Assembly (NCBI RefSeq): GCF_964199755.1 | Contig: NC_133917.1 | Coordinates: 5,895,967-5,959,966, forward strand | DNA length: 64,000 bases | Direction of reading: 5' to 3' | From: Larus michahellis | Lineage: Eukaryota > Chordata > Aves > Charadriiformes > Laridae | Shown: piece by piece, positions 18,290-30,600 of the stretch | How the letters are laid out: each line of letters opens with the position of its first letter | How positions within the stretch are numbered: the stretch's first letter is position 1 | Made by a program: the position numbers and the translations under genes | The notes under the pieces: model-generated | The model's database searches: none | Told to the model about the DNA's origin: nothing | Seen by the model: the letters and a program-made list of their open reading frames with translations, nothing else

Positions 18290-18627
18290 CACCCGGCAGC
18301 TCCGTGGCCGTTGCCAGGACCCTGCCCGCCTTCAGGCCCGTCTCCAGGAAGTCCCCGCGCTGGGCCCGCTCTCTCCCCATTGGCCGCTCGGCAGCGTTTC
18401 CCCGCTTCCATTGGTTGATCTGCCCGTCGCTCAGCGCCGCCCCGCCCCTCGCACGCTAGCAGGCCAATAGCGGGCGGAAGGCGCGGGAGGAGGGGCAAAC
18501 CTGGCCACTCGCGAGAGGCGATGTTGGGAAGTGGTTTGAAATCGCCGGCCCAGGAAGCGCGGCGCTGATTGGGCGAGAGGCGCTCGGCGGGGGCGGGGTT
18601 GGCAGCGGGGTCTGCGGGGGCGACAAG
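18290..18627. promoter_or_regulatory. Bidirectional promoter of ORMDL2 (-) and SARNP (+) with four CCAAT boxes
   Basis: CCAAT-box pentamers occur at 18379-18383 and 18410-18414 (ATTGG), 18464-18468 (CCAAT) and 18568-18572 (ATTGG). GC-box sequence (CCGCCCCGCCCC) lies near 18437. The SARNP start codon lies in ACAAGATGGCGGC, a YY1-type element. The interval is CpG-rich and lacks a TATA box. The ORMDL2 non-coding first exon should lie in or just left of it but its donor could not be fixed. Confidence 0.7.
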
Positions 18628-21600
18628 ATGGCGGCGGAGGCTGTGGAGCTCCATAAGCTGAAGGTACCGGCGGGGCCGCCGTGGCTTCGCGTCCCGCCGC
18701 GGGGGAGTGTGGCCTGGCCTGGCCGGGCCGGGGCAGCGGAGGGGTCCTGGACTCCCGCCGGCTGCCCTCGCCCCGGGGACCGTCCCGGGGGGTCTCCGCC
18801 CGGCGCGGGGCCCGCGGCCGCCACCCCCGTACCCGGGTCCGCCTTCACCCCGCCCGGCGGCTGCCTCCTCGCCGGGGCCGGCCTGTGAGAGCCACCCTCC
18901 CCCAGGCCCTGTGGGGTAACCGGTCACCCGGGTTAACGCCCGGCGGCCCAGGGGCGCGGCGGGTGTTTGAGGCGGGGAGCGGCCTTCGTGGCTCCTAAAA
19001 AAAAAAAAAAAAAATAGTAAAATCCATTTGTCTCCTTTATTTACGTGCTTCTTAATTTTTTAATTCATTCGTGTCGTGCAGCTGGCCGAGCTGAAGCAGG
19101 AGTGCCTGGCCCGCGGCCTGGAGGCGAAGGGCAACAAGCAGGATCTGATCAACCGGCTCCAGGCGTACCTGGAGGAGCACGGTGGGTGCCGCGGGGCTCC
19201 GCGGGTGCTGGCCCGGGGGCTCTCGGCGTGTGTGTGTGGGAACCCTGGGGGAGAGCAGAACCCCTGCTCTGGGTGTGTGGCTCTAACAGCGTATTCAAAG
19301 TAAGAACCGCGACCGCTCGGCCTGTGGCTCGCCGTGACCTCTCGTGGGTTGGGGCACAGCGGCCGCTTTGGGTAAAATGTTGTGCAAAATATCTGAGGTG
19401 CCTGAAAAGGACAGGAGGAAACTGCCTCGAGTTGTGGCCAGGGGAGGTTTAGGATGGATCTCAGGAAAAAATTCTTCACCGAAACAAGTTTGCAGAGGGC
19501 CGCGAAGATGATCAGAGGGCTGGAGCCCCTCTGCTGTGGGGACAGGCTGGGAGAGCTGGGGGGGTTCAGCCTGGAGAAGAGAAGGCTCCGGGGAGACCTT
19601 GGAGCCCCTTCCAGTCCCTCAAGAGGCTCCAGGAAAGCTGGGGAGGGACTCTGGAGCAGGGAGGGGAGCCATGGGACGAGGGGGAAGGGTTTTAAGCTGA
19701 AAGAGGGGAGATTTAGGTGAGATATCAGGAAGAAACTCTGCTGTGAGGGGGGTGAGCCCCTGTCGCAGGTTGCCCAGAGAAGCTGTGGCTGCCCCATCCC
19801 TGGAGGGGTTCAAGGCCAGGTTGGCCGGGGATTGGAGTAACCTGGGCTGGTGGGAGGTGTCCCTGCCCAGGGCAGGAGGTGGCACTGCGTGAGTTTTAAG
19901 GTCCTTTCCCACCCAAACCATTCCGTGAGTCTGTGAAAGGGTTGTAGAACCTTGGACCAGGCTGCCCAGGGCAGGGGTGGAGTCACCAGCCCCGGAGGGG
20001 GTTTAAAAGCTGGGCAGATGTGGGTCAGTGGGGGTTTGGGCAGTGCTGGGTTAATCGTTGGACTCGATCTTAATGGTCCCTTCCAGCTTAGACGATTCCA
20101 TGATCCTAAAGTTTATACAAAAGGATAGGAATACCCCATTTCCTCAAGTTACTCCCTGAAACTTCAAAATAGGAACCTTCCAAAAGAAAAGTGGTTTCCC
20201 TGGAAAACTCTGCCCAAATGCCTCCGTGTTAAAAGCTTGGAGTTTAACACAAGGGCATGGGACGTGTTGTTGGTGTGTCTAATGCTGCGTCTGTTCTGAC
20301 TCATCCGTGGCTGAGCAAGAGCTCCCGCACCGGGGTGGGAAATAAATTTGAGTCTCCTCTTACCTGGAAATGTAAGAAAATAACACTGGCCCGGGCAGCC
20401 CCGAGAAGCTGTGGCTGCCCCATGCTTGGAGGGGTTCAAGGCCAGGTTGGACGGGGCTTGGAGCAACCTCTGGGGGGTGTCCCTGCTCAGAGCAGGGGGG
20501 GAACAAATGAGCTTCAAGGTCCCTTCCAGCCCAAACCATTCGGTGATTCCAGCTGCCTTCGCTTCCTGCTTTCCCCAGTAAAATTCTCAGAGGAGACTTT
20601 ATCCGAGAAACCAAAGATATCACTGCTGCAATTGCTCTGTTGTTTTGTTTTCCAGCTGAAGAAGAAGCAAACGAAGAAGATGTGCTGGGAGAAGAAATAG
20701 AGGTAAGTGTTCCTGTGGGCAGCTCGCCCTGCTGGAGGTCTCGGCGGGGTGTTCCGGTTTGCCTGGCGGCGTGCGACCTACCGCCGGCTGCATCGCGGTT
20801 CTCCCGGCTTCAGAGCGGGGTCGTTCCGTCCCCGTGCAGCAGGATTCACGCCGTGTCACACTGTGGTTTTGTCCTGAGCTGAGCAGCAAATGTGGCGGGC
20901 CGCGGTGTGCTTTTAAGAAAGAACATGTTAGAAAAAGTTGCCTGGCCTGCGGGAGCGAGCCGTAAAGCAGGAGAGGTTGTTCTGAGGCGGGGGAGTGAGG
21001 AGATCCAGCCTGGGAAAGCGCTTTGTACCTAAAACACCAGCGGAAACCAATTCTTCCAGCTTGCCAGGCTCTTCACCACTTGGCCGGGACGGGGGGAGGA
21101 TGTGGAAGCTTTCTCCCCAGTTTCACAAAAAGTCTTTGGGGGGGAGCGAGATGGGTCTCAGCAGATCGATGCTGGGCATCGAGCGCGAGCACGGTGTAGC
21201 TTCAATGTTCTTTGGCTCCGCGTGGCGGCTGGAGAACGTCTCGCGAATAATTTCCTACGCCTTGTGAAGCTCAGACTTTCTGGGGAGGGATTAGACTTTG
21301 GATAAAAGAAGAGTCTGCGGCTGTTGGGACCTGCCGGGCTGGGAGCGTGCAGCGCTGCTCCTCGCTGCGCGCCTCACCTTTGCGGGCTGAGATAAACGCA
21401 CGGTGCAGGAACCCCAAAGTGTGCGTGGGCCGGATTGCAGGCGCGTCCCTCTTAAAGCGCTGAGAACCCAAGAGAGCTGCCGACGTCCCCGCTGCGGTGT
21501 TTCTCTCCTGCTCAGCTGTTTATTCTCTGACCTCCTCTCAACTCCTTGACCCGCAGGAAGAAGAGCAGAAGCCGGTGGAGCCGCCCGTCAAAGCGGAAGA

Positions 21601-24600
21601 GCCTCCTGTAAAATCGCCTGACGTGTAACTATCCTTTCTGAGTAGAACAACGCGAATCCGCGGGGTGCAAGGCCGGCGCCCGTCGGCTTCCTACAGCCCC
21701 GTGTTGGAGTTTGGGCTGAAAGGAGGTCGCAGCGCGCCTTGGAGTTGGGATTGTGGCCCTTGCCTCAGCCCGGTGGGGTAATGCCGTGCTCTGGCCGTCC
21801 CGTCTGCGTGGCTGCTCTGGCCTCCGTGGCTCGAAGGGACGAGCCCCGAGCGAGCCCCGGGCTTGTGGGCAGGAGGGGGCGTCCTGTGCCCGCCGAGCGC
21901 CGGCAGCGCCAGGTCCCAGCTCCCAGGCAGAATTGCTTCCTGTGAAAGTGCCATTAAACCATTACTACCTTTCAGGGCATAAAATGAGAAACCTGTCCAG
22001 GAATCTGGAACAAAAGCAGGGCATTTTTCTAAATGGGCGACCTTAATGAGGCTGGCTGTGACCCACTGTTTTATGGGAGTTGTTTGGAGGAGGAGGATGC
22101 TATTTCATTTAGCCTGGGAACTTCCGAACTTTGTCTCTTCCTCTTTTGTTTTCCCCCCTCGAGCCTGAGCTCTGTTTTCGGAGCATAAACTTTGGAGCAC
22201 GCCCCCTCCATTATATTTTCGTTTGGGCTTTTTACTGGTCCCACTGTTGTCAGCCGCACATTGTTCAGGAAGTGTGTGTTTGAAATGGAGCCTGGGTGCG
22301 GGGTGCTGGGGCTGACCTGGGGAGAGTTGCCTGTGGCTGTCCCATGAACTAGAACAGAACAACCCTTTGTATTTGAGGGCCATAAAGGAATAAAGCTCTT
22401 TGGGGCTTGCAGTCGAGGCTTTGGGCTTCTAACAAGAGCTGAATGTGACTGTTAAGAGCTGTAGGATGGGCAGGGGGTTATTCTGGGGCGCGTAGGTCTG
22501 CGTGCGGCCTCTCGCTCGTAATATCCACCCGGCGTTTTGAGACGTGTCTGCAGCGTCCCGCTCAAATCGGAGAACGTTTCTCTTGCCTTAAACAGCTGGT
22601 TGTTCCTGCGAGCCTGTAGAGCACGGGTGGGAGTGGGGCTGGTTCTTGTGTCTTTTCCAGCTTCCCATCGTTGCCAGAGGAATTGGGGAGCACTGGAGGC
22701 ACTGGTTAGGCTCGCGGGGGAACCATGGCTGCACCTTCACCGGGTTGCGTGTTTCCTGCCCCCTCGTACACCCTAGACTGGGGTTAAAAGTTTCATACTT
22801 CACTTTAGCATCGTGATCTGGCTCTGCTCTGACCAGTTTCTCTCTTTCCCAACACCTCTAGGATTACGGAAAAGAAGGTAGTGAAAATAACATCAGAAAT
22901 ATCGCAGATGGAGGTAAGGTTCCTTCTGCTACTGCATCCTCCCAGGTGTGGGTTTCCTTATTCGCTTCGTTCAGAGTCTCTTTTGTGTGTTGCCGGGGCT
23001 GTGTCAGTGTTCCCATTGTAAACCCGCTTGATTTTTTTTTTTTTCCTTGATTTTATATTACTGGCTGTGGGGTGACCTGGCAGGGTGGCGACCCCGTGGC
23101 ACGTTTCGCTTTGCCGGGAGATTTTGAGGCCCGTTCCTCTCAATTGTCCATTGACGCCTCTCTCCTCGCTGCCGTGTCTTTCCCCCACCAACCACCACTG
23201 ACCCTCCCTCAATATTCCCCACTTAGCAGCCACAAGCCGCGTCGTTCCCGGGCCATCATTCCCTCGCAGACAAAGGGGGATGGTAAAGGCTCTGGATGGT
23301 AAAGGCTGGTAGACTCGAACCGCCTCAGTGATGGCTCTGGTGTATAAAATGTGTGTTTCCCGCTGTTGCCAACAATGAAAAATTCCCCTACGGAGTTCAC
23401 CAGGCCGCGGCACGTCCCTGTCCCTCGGGACTTGCTGCAGCCCCGTTGCTTCAGACATGTAAAACTACAAAGCTTTGTGAGGGCTCGCTTCGGGGAGGAA
23501 CTGATAGGAGCTAACAGATCATCTCATCTTTATCTTCTCTGGCTTTGTCCCTTACGTTTGCTGGGCTTATTTAAAACAAACACACTTAGAAGCTGCCGAT
23601 TCCTCTGGGAAAACTTTGCGAAAGTTTTTGAGTTTCAGGAATCCGATTGTGGTTCTCTAATCCCCACCCCACCCCCCTCCCGCGCCCCCCTTTTATTTTT
23701 TTGCTGGTGTTCCATAAGAAAGAAATCACTATGAAAACATGATTCTTGTCTCCCTGCTGTTCGCCCCTACTTCGGAGTTTTAATCTTCTGTTTGGGACAC
23801 GATCATTTCCACAGCAACCAGGGTGATGTCGCAAGCGGAGGATTATGACCTCAGCAAGGGAGTAATGAGGAGAAACACAGGGCCTGATGTGAGCTGGGAG
23901 TGTTGCTGGAGGAGCCACGTCCCCCCGTGGTGTGGGGCTGCCCTTGGCCCTAGCTGGTTAAAGAGCTCATTAAGTGAAATCGCTGAAGTTAGGCTCTTGC
24001 CCTTCCGTTTTTCTCCAAATTCTTTTTCTCCAAAATTTTTTTTTGGTTTGGGGTTTATTTTGGGTTTTTTGGGTTTTGTTTGTAGAATCACAGAATGATT
24101 TGGGTTCGGAGGGACCTTAAAGCTCACCCAGTTCCACCAGCCCAGGTTGCTCCAAGCCCCGTCCAGCCTGGCCTTGAGCCCCTCCAGGGATGGGGCAGCC
24201 ACAGCTTCTCTGGGCAACCTGGGCCAGGGGCTCACCCCCCTCACAGCCAAGAACTTCTTCCTCAGATCTCACCTAAATCTCCCCTCTTTCAAAGTATAAC
24301 CTTACCCCGTGTCCTATCCCTACAATCCCTAAATGCCATCCCTGGAGGTGTTTAAAAGCCGGGCAGACGTGGGTCAGTGGTAGTTTGGGCAGTGTTGGGT
24401 TGATGGTTGGATTCGATGATCTTAAAGGCCCCTTCCGACCTAGGGAAGTGATGGAATCGCCATAGAACCACAGAATGGTTTGGGTGGGAAGGGACCTTAA
24501 AACTCACCCAGTGCCACCCCCTGCCCTGGGCAGGGACACCTCCCACCAGCCCAGGTTGCTTCAAGCCCCGTCCAACCTGGCCTTGAACCCCTCCAGGGAT

Positions 24601-27600
24601 GGGGCAGCCACAGCTTCTCTGGGCAACCTGCGACAGGGGCTCACCACCCTCACAGCAAACAATTTCTTCCTCACATCTCACCTAAATCTCCCTCTTTCAG
24701 TGTAAAACCCTTCCCCCTCATCCCATGGCTCCCCTCCCTGCTCCAGAGTCCCTCCCCAGCTTTCCTGGAGCCCCTTGAGGGACTGGAAGGGGCTCCAAGG
24801 TCTCCCCGGAGCCTTCTCTTCTCCAGGCTGAACCCCCCCAGCTCTCTCAGCCTGTCCTCCCAGCAGAGGGGCTCCAGCCCCCCCAGCATCTCCGGGGCCT
24901 CCTCCAGCCCCGCTCCAACAGCTCCGTGTCCTCCTGACGTCCCCAGATCTGGAGGCAGCACTGCGGGGACAGCGGGGGGGGTGTCTCCCCAGAGCCTGTT
25001 TGATTGAATGCGAATCAGGTCTCGGCAAAATTATGTCATAGATGGTTTTTGAAGATAAAAGGGAATTCTTTTCCCGTACGGTGCATAATTGAACGCCGGA
25101 GGCTGTTAATGTGGGCTGTTACCAGAAGTACAGAGGAGTTCAAAAAGCGAGGAGACCGATTCCTGGGAAAGGCGACCGTCGGGGATAACGGAATGGAATT
25201 GCGAGCCCAGCCCGAAATCCAGCCAGTCGCTTGCTGTGGGTCTGGGGGGTTGTCAAGGGGGCAGAGCACCCCCCTGACCGTACCGGTCACCCCTGGGGGG
25301 TCCCGGGGCAGCGGGGGTTTTGTTCTGGCCTGGCCTGGCCGTAGTCGACAGCCGTTCAGGAGCTGCCTCGTCGGGTGTTTCCTCTGGATGTTCTTCGGGG
25401 TGTTGGGAAGAATAAGGAAATGTGCCTTGAACCGAGCGATACAGTTTTGGGTTTTTTTTGTCTTTATTGTTTCGACTGAGTTGAGTAAAAGCTCCTCAGT
25501 GCCGACAGCGTTAGGGGTGGGTGTTCCTAATCCCGCTTTTCTAAACATTTGTGTTTTGATGCAAATGTTTATTACGCTCCTCGCTGCGCTTTTGGCTAAA
25601 GTAAATGTTTCCATTAAAATAATATCTGTTTCTCTAACCTTTAAAACACCAAACGCATTTTTGCACCCTTGTGGAATAATAAAATGTTAAATATTTCCCT
25701 TAAGCTTTTAAGGGGATTGAGTACTCAGAGGCGCAAACCCTTGCGCTTCCGATGTTTCCAAGCTTTTTCCCAGCCCGGGGAAGCTCCAAGCCTGGGCTCC
25801 GGTGGGGGCAGCGGGTCCGGTCCTTCCGACGTAGCTGAGTTCCGTCTGGAATTGTGCTGCTAATGGCAAACCGTGGCTGCCAGGCTGAGCCGACTGCGCG
25901 GATTGCCTCCGTCTCTTGTGAAAAGGCTTGTGCCAAATAAATAAGTTTCCCTGAAAACAAACACCCCCCCACACCCCCCAATCCCCTTTTCTAGCGTATT
26001 TCTTTGCCCTTTTGCTCAGGGCAGGGAAGAAAAGGGAATCTCGTTTGCCTCTCTCCTTGCAAATCCGCTGATGCCGGTCATGCCCGCTCCTGGAGGGAAG
26101 TCGGGGCCGTTCCCTTTGCGGTCGCTGCTCCTTCCCCGTGGCATCGGGCTTCCCCGGCCGAGGTGTGCGGTGCCGCGCCGGCCTCCAGCGCAGCCTCGCG
26201 CCATCTTAAAACAGTCGCCTGGCTCCGGCCGCTCCCTGGTGCCGTTCTCTTCTGGATGTCTCCTTTCCTTAGGAAAACTCCCTGAGCAGCTGAGTAAGGG
26301 CGTGCCTTTTTTATTAGTTTTCTTTTTAATTAGTCCTGTGTTTATCAGAATGGTGACGGAGCCTTTTGGCCACCTTTGTGCGGTGGCTTCTTGGACGGCC
26401 CGAGCCAAGGGAAGGTGCCTCGAGCCAAAGTCCTTTGAAGCGGAGCTAAAAGCTGCGGGACCTGACGTTATTGAGCAGCTCGGGGAGTTTGCTTGTGCTG
26501 CAGGAATATCGGCTAACGGCAATAATGTCCAGCCTTTCTTAGATGCAGCAAACCAATAGCTGATTGAACCTGTGGAAAAAAAAACGCGCGGGGATTTTTT
26601 TTTAAAAGAGAAGAAGGTGCCTACAGCATCTCGCCCTTTACCTGTGGGTGCGGGGTCTGTTTTTTCCCACTGCTGGTCTAACGGGGCACCTTGGAGTGTC
26701 AGCCCGCCGCAGGTGGCCGTTTGCATCTGCGCAACGTCCTTCCGGTACCCTTCAAACCTTCCCTCTTCCTCAGCTTGCTTCTTTTCTCTCCCTCCAGCGA
26801 ATGCAGAAGAGGGCCGAGCGCTTCAACGTGCCCGTCAGCCTGGAGAGCAAGAAGGCGGCGCGGGCAGCTCGGTGAGTCCACGCTCGCAGCCGTTCCCCTC
26901 CTCTCGCCGGGGGGAAAAATCCCTCCGGATACCTCTGCCTCCGGGACAGGTGGTGTTGGCGTGAGGTGAACGCGCTCGGACACACAACTGCGCTGGGGAG
27001 GAGTCGGGAGGATGAGGCGGAGGTTGCGGGTCGGATAGGGGCACAGAGTCTAGTTGGAGGTCAGCGATGAGCGATGTTCCCCAGGGCTCAGTACTGGGTC
27101 CAGTCCTCTTCAGTGTATCCATCAGCGACCTGGATGAAGGGATAGAGCGCGCCCTCGGCAAGTTCGCCGATGACACAAAGCTGGGGGGGGTGGCTGACAC
27201 ACTGAAAGGCTGTGCCGCCATCCAGAGAGACCTGGACAGTTGGAGAGCTGGGCAAAGAGGAACCTCATGGAATTCAACAAGGGCAGGCGCAGGGTGCTGC
27301 ACCCGGGGAGGAATAACCCCCCGCAGCGGGACAGGTTGGGGGTGACCTGCTGGGGAGCAGCTGGGTGGCAAGAGACCTGGGAGTCCTGGGGGACAACGGG
27401 ATGGCCATGAGCCAGCGATGGGCACTGGTGGCCAAGAAGGCCAACGGTAGCCTGGGGGGCATCAAGAAGAGCGTGGCCAGCAGGTGGCTGGAGGTCATCC
27501 TCCCCCTCAGCTCTGCCCTGGGGAGGCCACAGCTGGAGCACTGGGTCCAGTTCTGGGCTCCCCGGGTCAAGAGGGACAGGGAACTGCTGGAGAGGGGACA

Positions 27601-30600
27601 GCAAAGGGCTACCGAGATGCTGAGGGGCTGGAACATCTCTCTGATGAGGAAAGGCCGAGGGATTTGGGGCTCTTCAGTCTGGAAAAAAGAAGTCTGAGGG
27701 GGGATCTTATCAACACTTATAAATACTGAAAGGGGGGGTGGCAGGAGGATGGGGCCAGGCTCTTCTCAGTGGTGCCCAGGGACAGGACAAGAGGTAACGG
27801 GCACAAACTTGAGCATGGGAAGTTCCACCTCAACATGAGGAGGAAGTTCTTGACGTTGAGGGTGGCAGAGCCCTGGCAGAGGCTGCCCAGAGAGGTGGTG
27901 GAGTCTCCGTCTCTGGAGACATCCCAAACCCGCCTGGACGCGTTCCTGTGCCACCTGCTGTGTGTGACCCTGCTCTGGCTGGGGGTTGGAGGAGATGATC
28001 TCCAGAGGGCCCTTCCCACCCCGGCCAGTCTGGGATTCTGTGGGATTCTGTTTCCCTCAGCCTGAATGAGCTGTGGGCAGGTTTGCTGGAGGGTTTTGGG
28101 GACGCGTGCTGTGTTACGCCTGCAGGGACGTGGTGCTCCTCGTGGGCAGGAGAGACCCCGGTGTCACGTTCAGGCCGTGTCTGACTGCGGGGCGCTCGAT
28201 GTGTTCCTTACTGGTGCCTCAGACTAAAATACCGGTGAAATTTCTGGCAGTTCTCGTGGTTATTCTGGAAAGAAAGAGGAAAAAAAAAATGGTGAACTGC
28301 TGGGGCTCCGGCCAGCTTTCTGCACTTCGGGCTTCGTTTTATGGAGAAAGCAGGGAATTAATGCCCACGGAGGAAGCGCGGGAGCCACTGCAGTAATTCC
28401 ATTAGCCGATAATAGCGTGTTCCAGTTAATCTTACCCTCAAACCAGTTTGATTCAAGTACGCTCAGGAAAAGGATTTGAAGGAAAAGTTCACACCCAGGA
28501 GTTGACGCGCCGGGTACTGCCTGACCTTCTCTTTGCCCCCGTCCCTGACTCAGCTCTGTTTGCCTTCGGCAGGTTTGGTTTGGCCACGGTTTCGACTAAA
28601 GGTGAGGAGGTGAAGCAGACGCAATCCAGGGAGTGACCGCACTGCAAATATTGAATTATTCCTGGGGGGAAAAAAAAAAACCAAACCCAAAAACAAACAC
28701 AAAACTTGCCGGTGGGACTACCTTTGTTTTCACCTCTCTCCCTTTTCCTGAGTGCACCCGGGAGCTCCGAGCGGGAATTGTAGAATAGGGAAGAAAAGGA
28801 CAAGGTTGTTCCCTTGGTGGCTCAGATGCTTTTCCCGGCGGCTCTTACTTCCAAGCACAGCTGGAAGACGCGAGCCAGATTTCCCCGCGGTACCCCTGAA
28901 AACACCCTTTGGCTTCATAAAATGCCGGGTCACGTCGCCATAGCTGACTTAGCGAGGTGGGACGGCAGCAGGTTTGCGGTGGAAAAGTGGATTTGAAGGT
29001 GAAAAAAGAAACTGGGAGACTCTGTAGCGAGCGGAGAGAGAAGCCGGGGAGGAGGGGACGGCGGTTCTTCCCCAGTTTGCGGTGGGACAGGGCAGCGCCG
29101 TGACTTTGCTGCCCCTCCAAGGTGCCGCTCCCCATCTTTGTTCTCTAACTGCCTTTTCTTTTTTTCTTGCCTCCTCGTTTCAGGCCTCTCTGCAGACAGC
29201 AAACCCACGGTAAGAAACGCTTCTCGTTCTTGACCGGCCGCTCGTCAGGCCCTTAACGCGCGTCACGGTTTGTAGGAAGAGGGTTTTACCCGCGGGCGGG
29301 GATAAACCGCCCGCAAGGTCCGGGAGCAAGGTGTGCGGAGCGAGGGCTGGCGGCGTAGCCCCCCCCGGGCGTCATGTCTGCCCGCAGCTGGGGAGATTCC
29401 CATCCCTGCGCCCGTTTTCTCAGATGAGCTGATTTTTAGAATCAAATGCTGAAAGGAACAAAGGTGGATATTTGGTTGGTTGTTGTTTTTTTTTTTTTCA
29501 TATGCCTGGCTTTCATCCTGTGTTTTTGTTGGAATTGCTTGAATTATGCCTCGGGAATGGAAACGACGAATGACCTGTAGTAAATTACTCGGCTTTTAAT
29601 GGCCAGTGCCGCTTTGCCCAGCCACCTTCCAGGTCTCAGTAGGAGGCACCGAAGGCCAGGGAACTGCTGGAGAGGGGACAGCAAGGGGCTACCGAGATGC
29701 TGAGGGGATGGAACATCTCTCTGATGAGGAAAGGCCGAGGGATTTGGGCTTTCAGTCTGGAAAAAAGACGACTGAGGGGGGACCTTATCAACGCTTATAA
29801 ATACTGAAAGGGGGGGTGTCAGGAGGATGGGGACAGTCTTTTGTTGGTGGTGCCCGGGGACAGGACAAGAGGTAACGGGCACAAACTTGAGCATGGGAAG
29901 TTCCACCTCAACATGAGGAGGAACTTCTTGACGTTGAGGGTGGCAGAGCCCTGGCAGAGGCTGCCCAGAGAGGTGGTGGAGTCTCCGTCTCTGGAGACAT
30001 CCCAAACCTGCCTGGACGCGTTCCTGTGCCACCTGCTGTGTGTGACCCTGCTCTGGCCGGGGGTTGGAGGAGATGATCTCCAGAGGGCCCTTCCCACCCC
30101 AGCCGTTCTGGGATGATTCTGTGGGATTCTGTGAGTCTCGCAGCGGGCGGGCGGGTGGCTCCGTGTCTCGGCGTTTGCGTGCTGCGTTGAGGATGGGTGG
30201 AACAGTTAAGCCGAGATCTGTCGCCAGGCGAGGCTCTGGCTTTGTCTGGTGCCGGGGGCACAGAAGATCTTGCACGAACATCTGCGAGGAGGGACAGGGG
30301 TTTCCTCTGCGGAACCGCGTGCCCAAAAAGTCTGTGTTCGTCAGGAAGAGGTGCCGTAATAGTGGCTGATGCCTCTCTAGGAAACCAGGCAGTTTGGGCG
30401 ATTTCCTGGGAAGCTGCTTGGTGCAGGGATCCGCTTGGATGTGACACGCGGGTCGTGGAAGGGTGAGGGCGCAGCGATGGCTGCGTAAACCGGTGGCAGC
30501 CAGGGTGGCATTGGTAATTTGGGGGAAGCGCTGGCAAATTTGCCTCCCGGGCTGGTTTATTTTGTGTTGGTGTTGACCAGGCTGCTGCGGGGAAGGTGCC

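Noticed and set aside
26071-26559. 162-codon open frame in SARNP intron 5 as a separate gene
   Set aside because: No recognisable domain, no splice partners and no signal at either end; composition matches the surrounding intron.
27067-27345. Functional reverse transcriptase gene
   Set aside because: The copy is 5'-truncated and its frame is broken after the FADD motif; it is a dead CR1 LINE.
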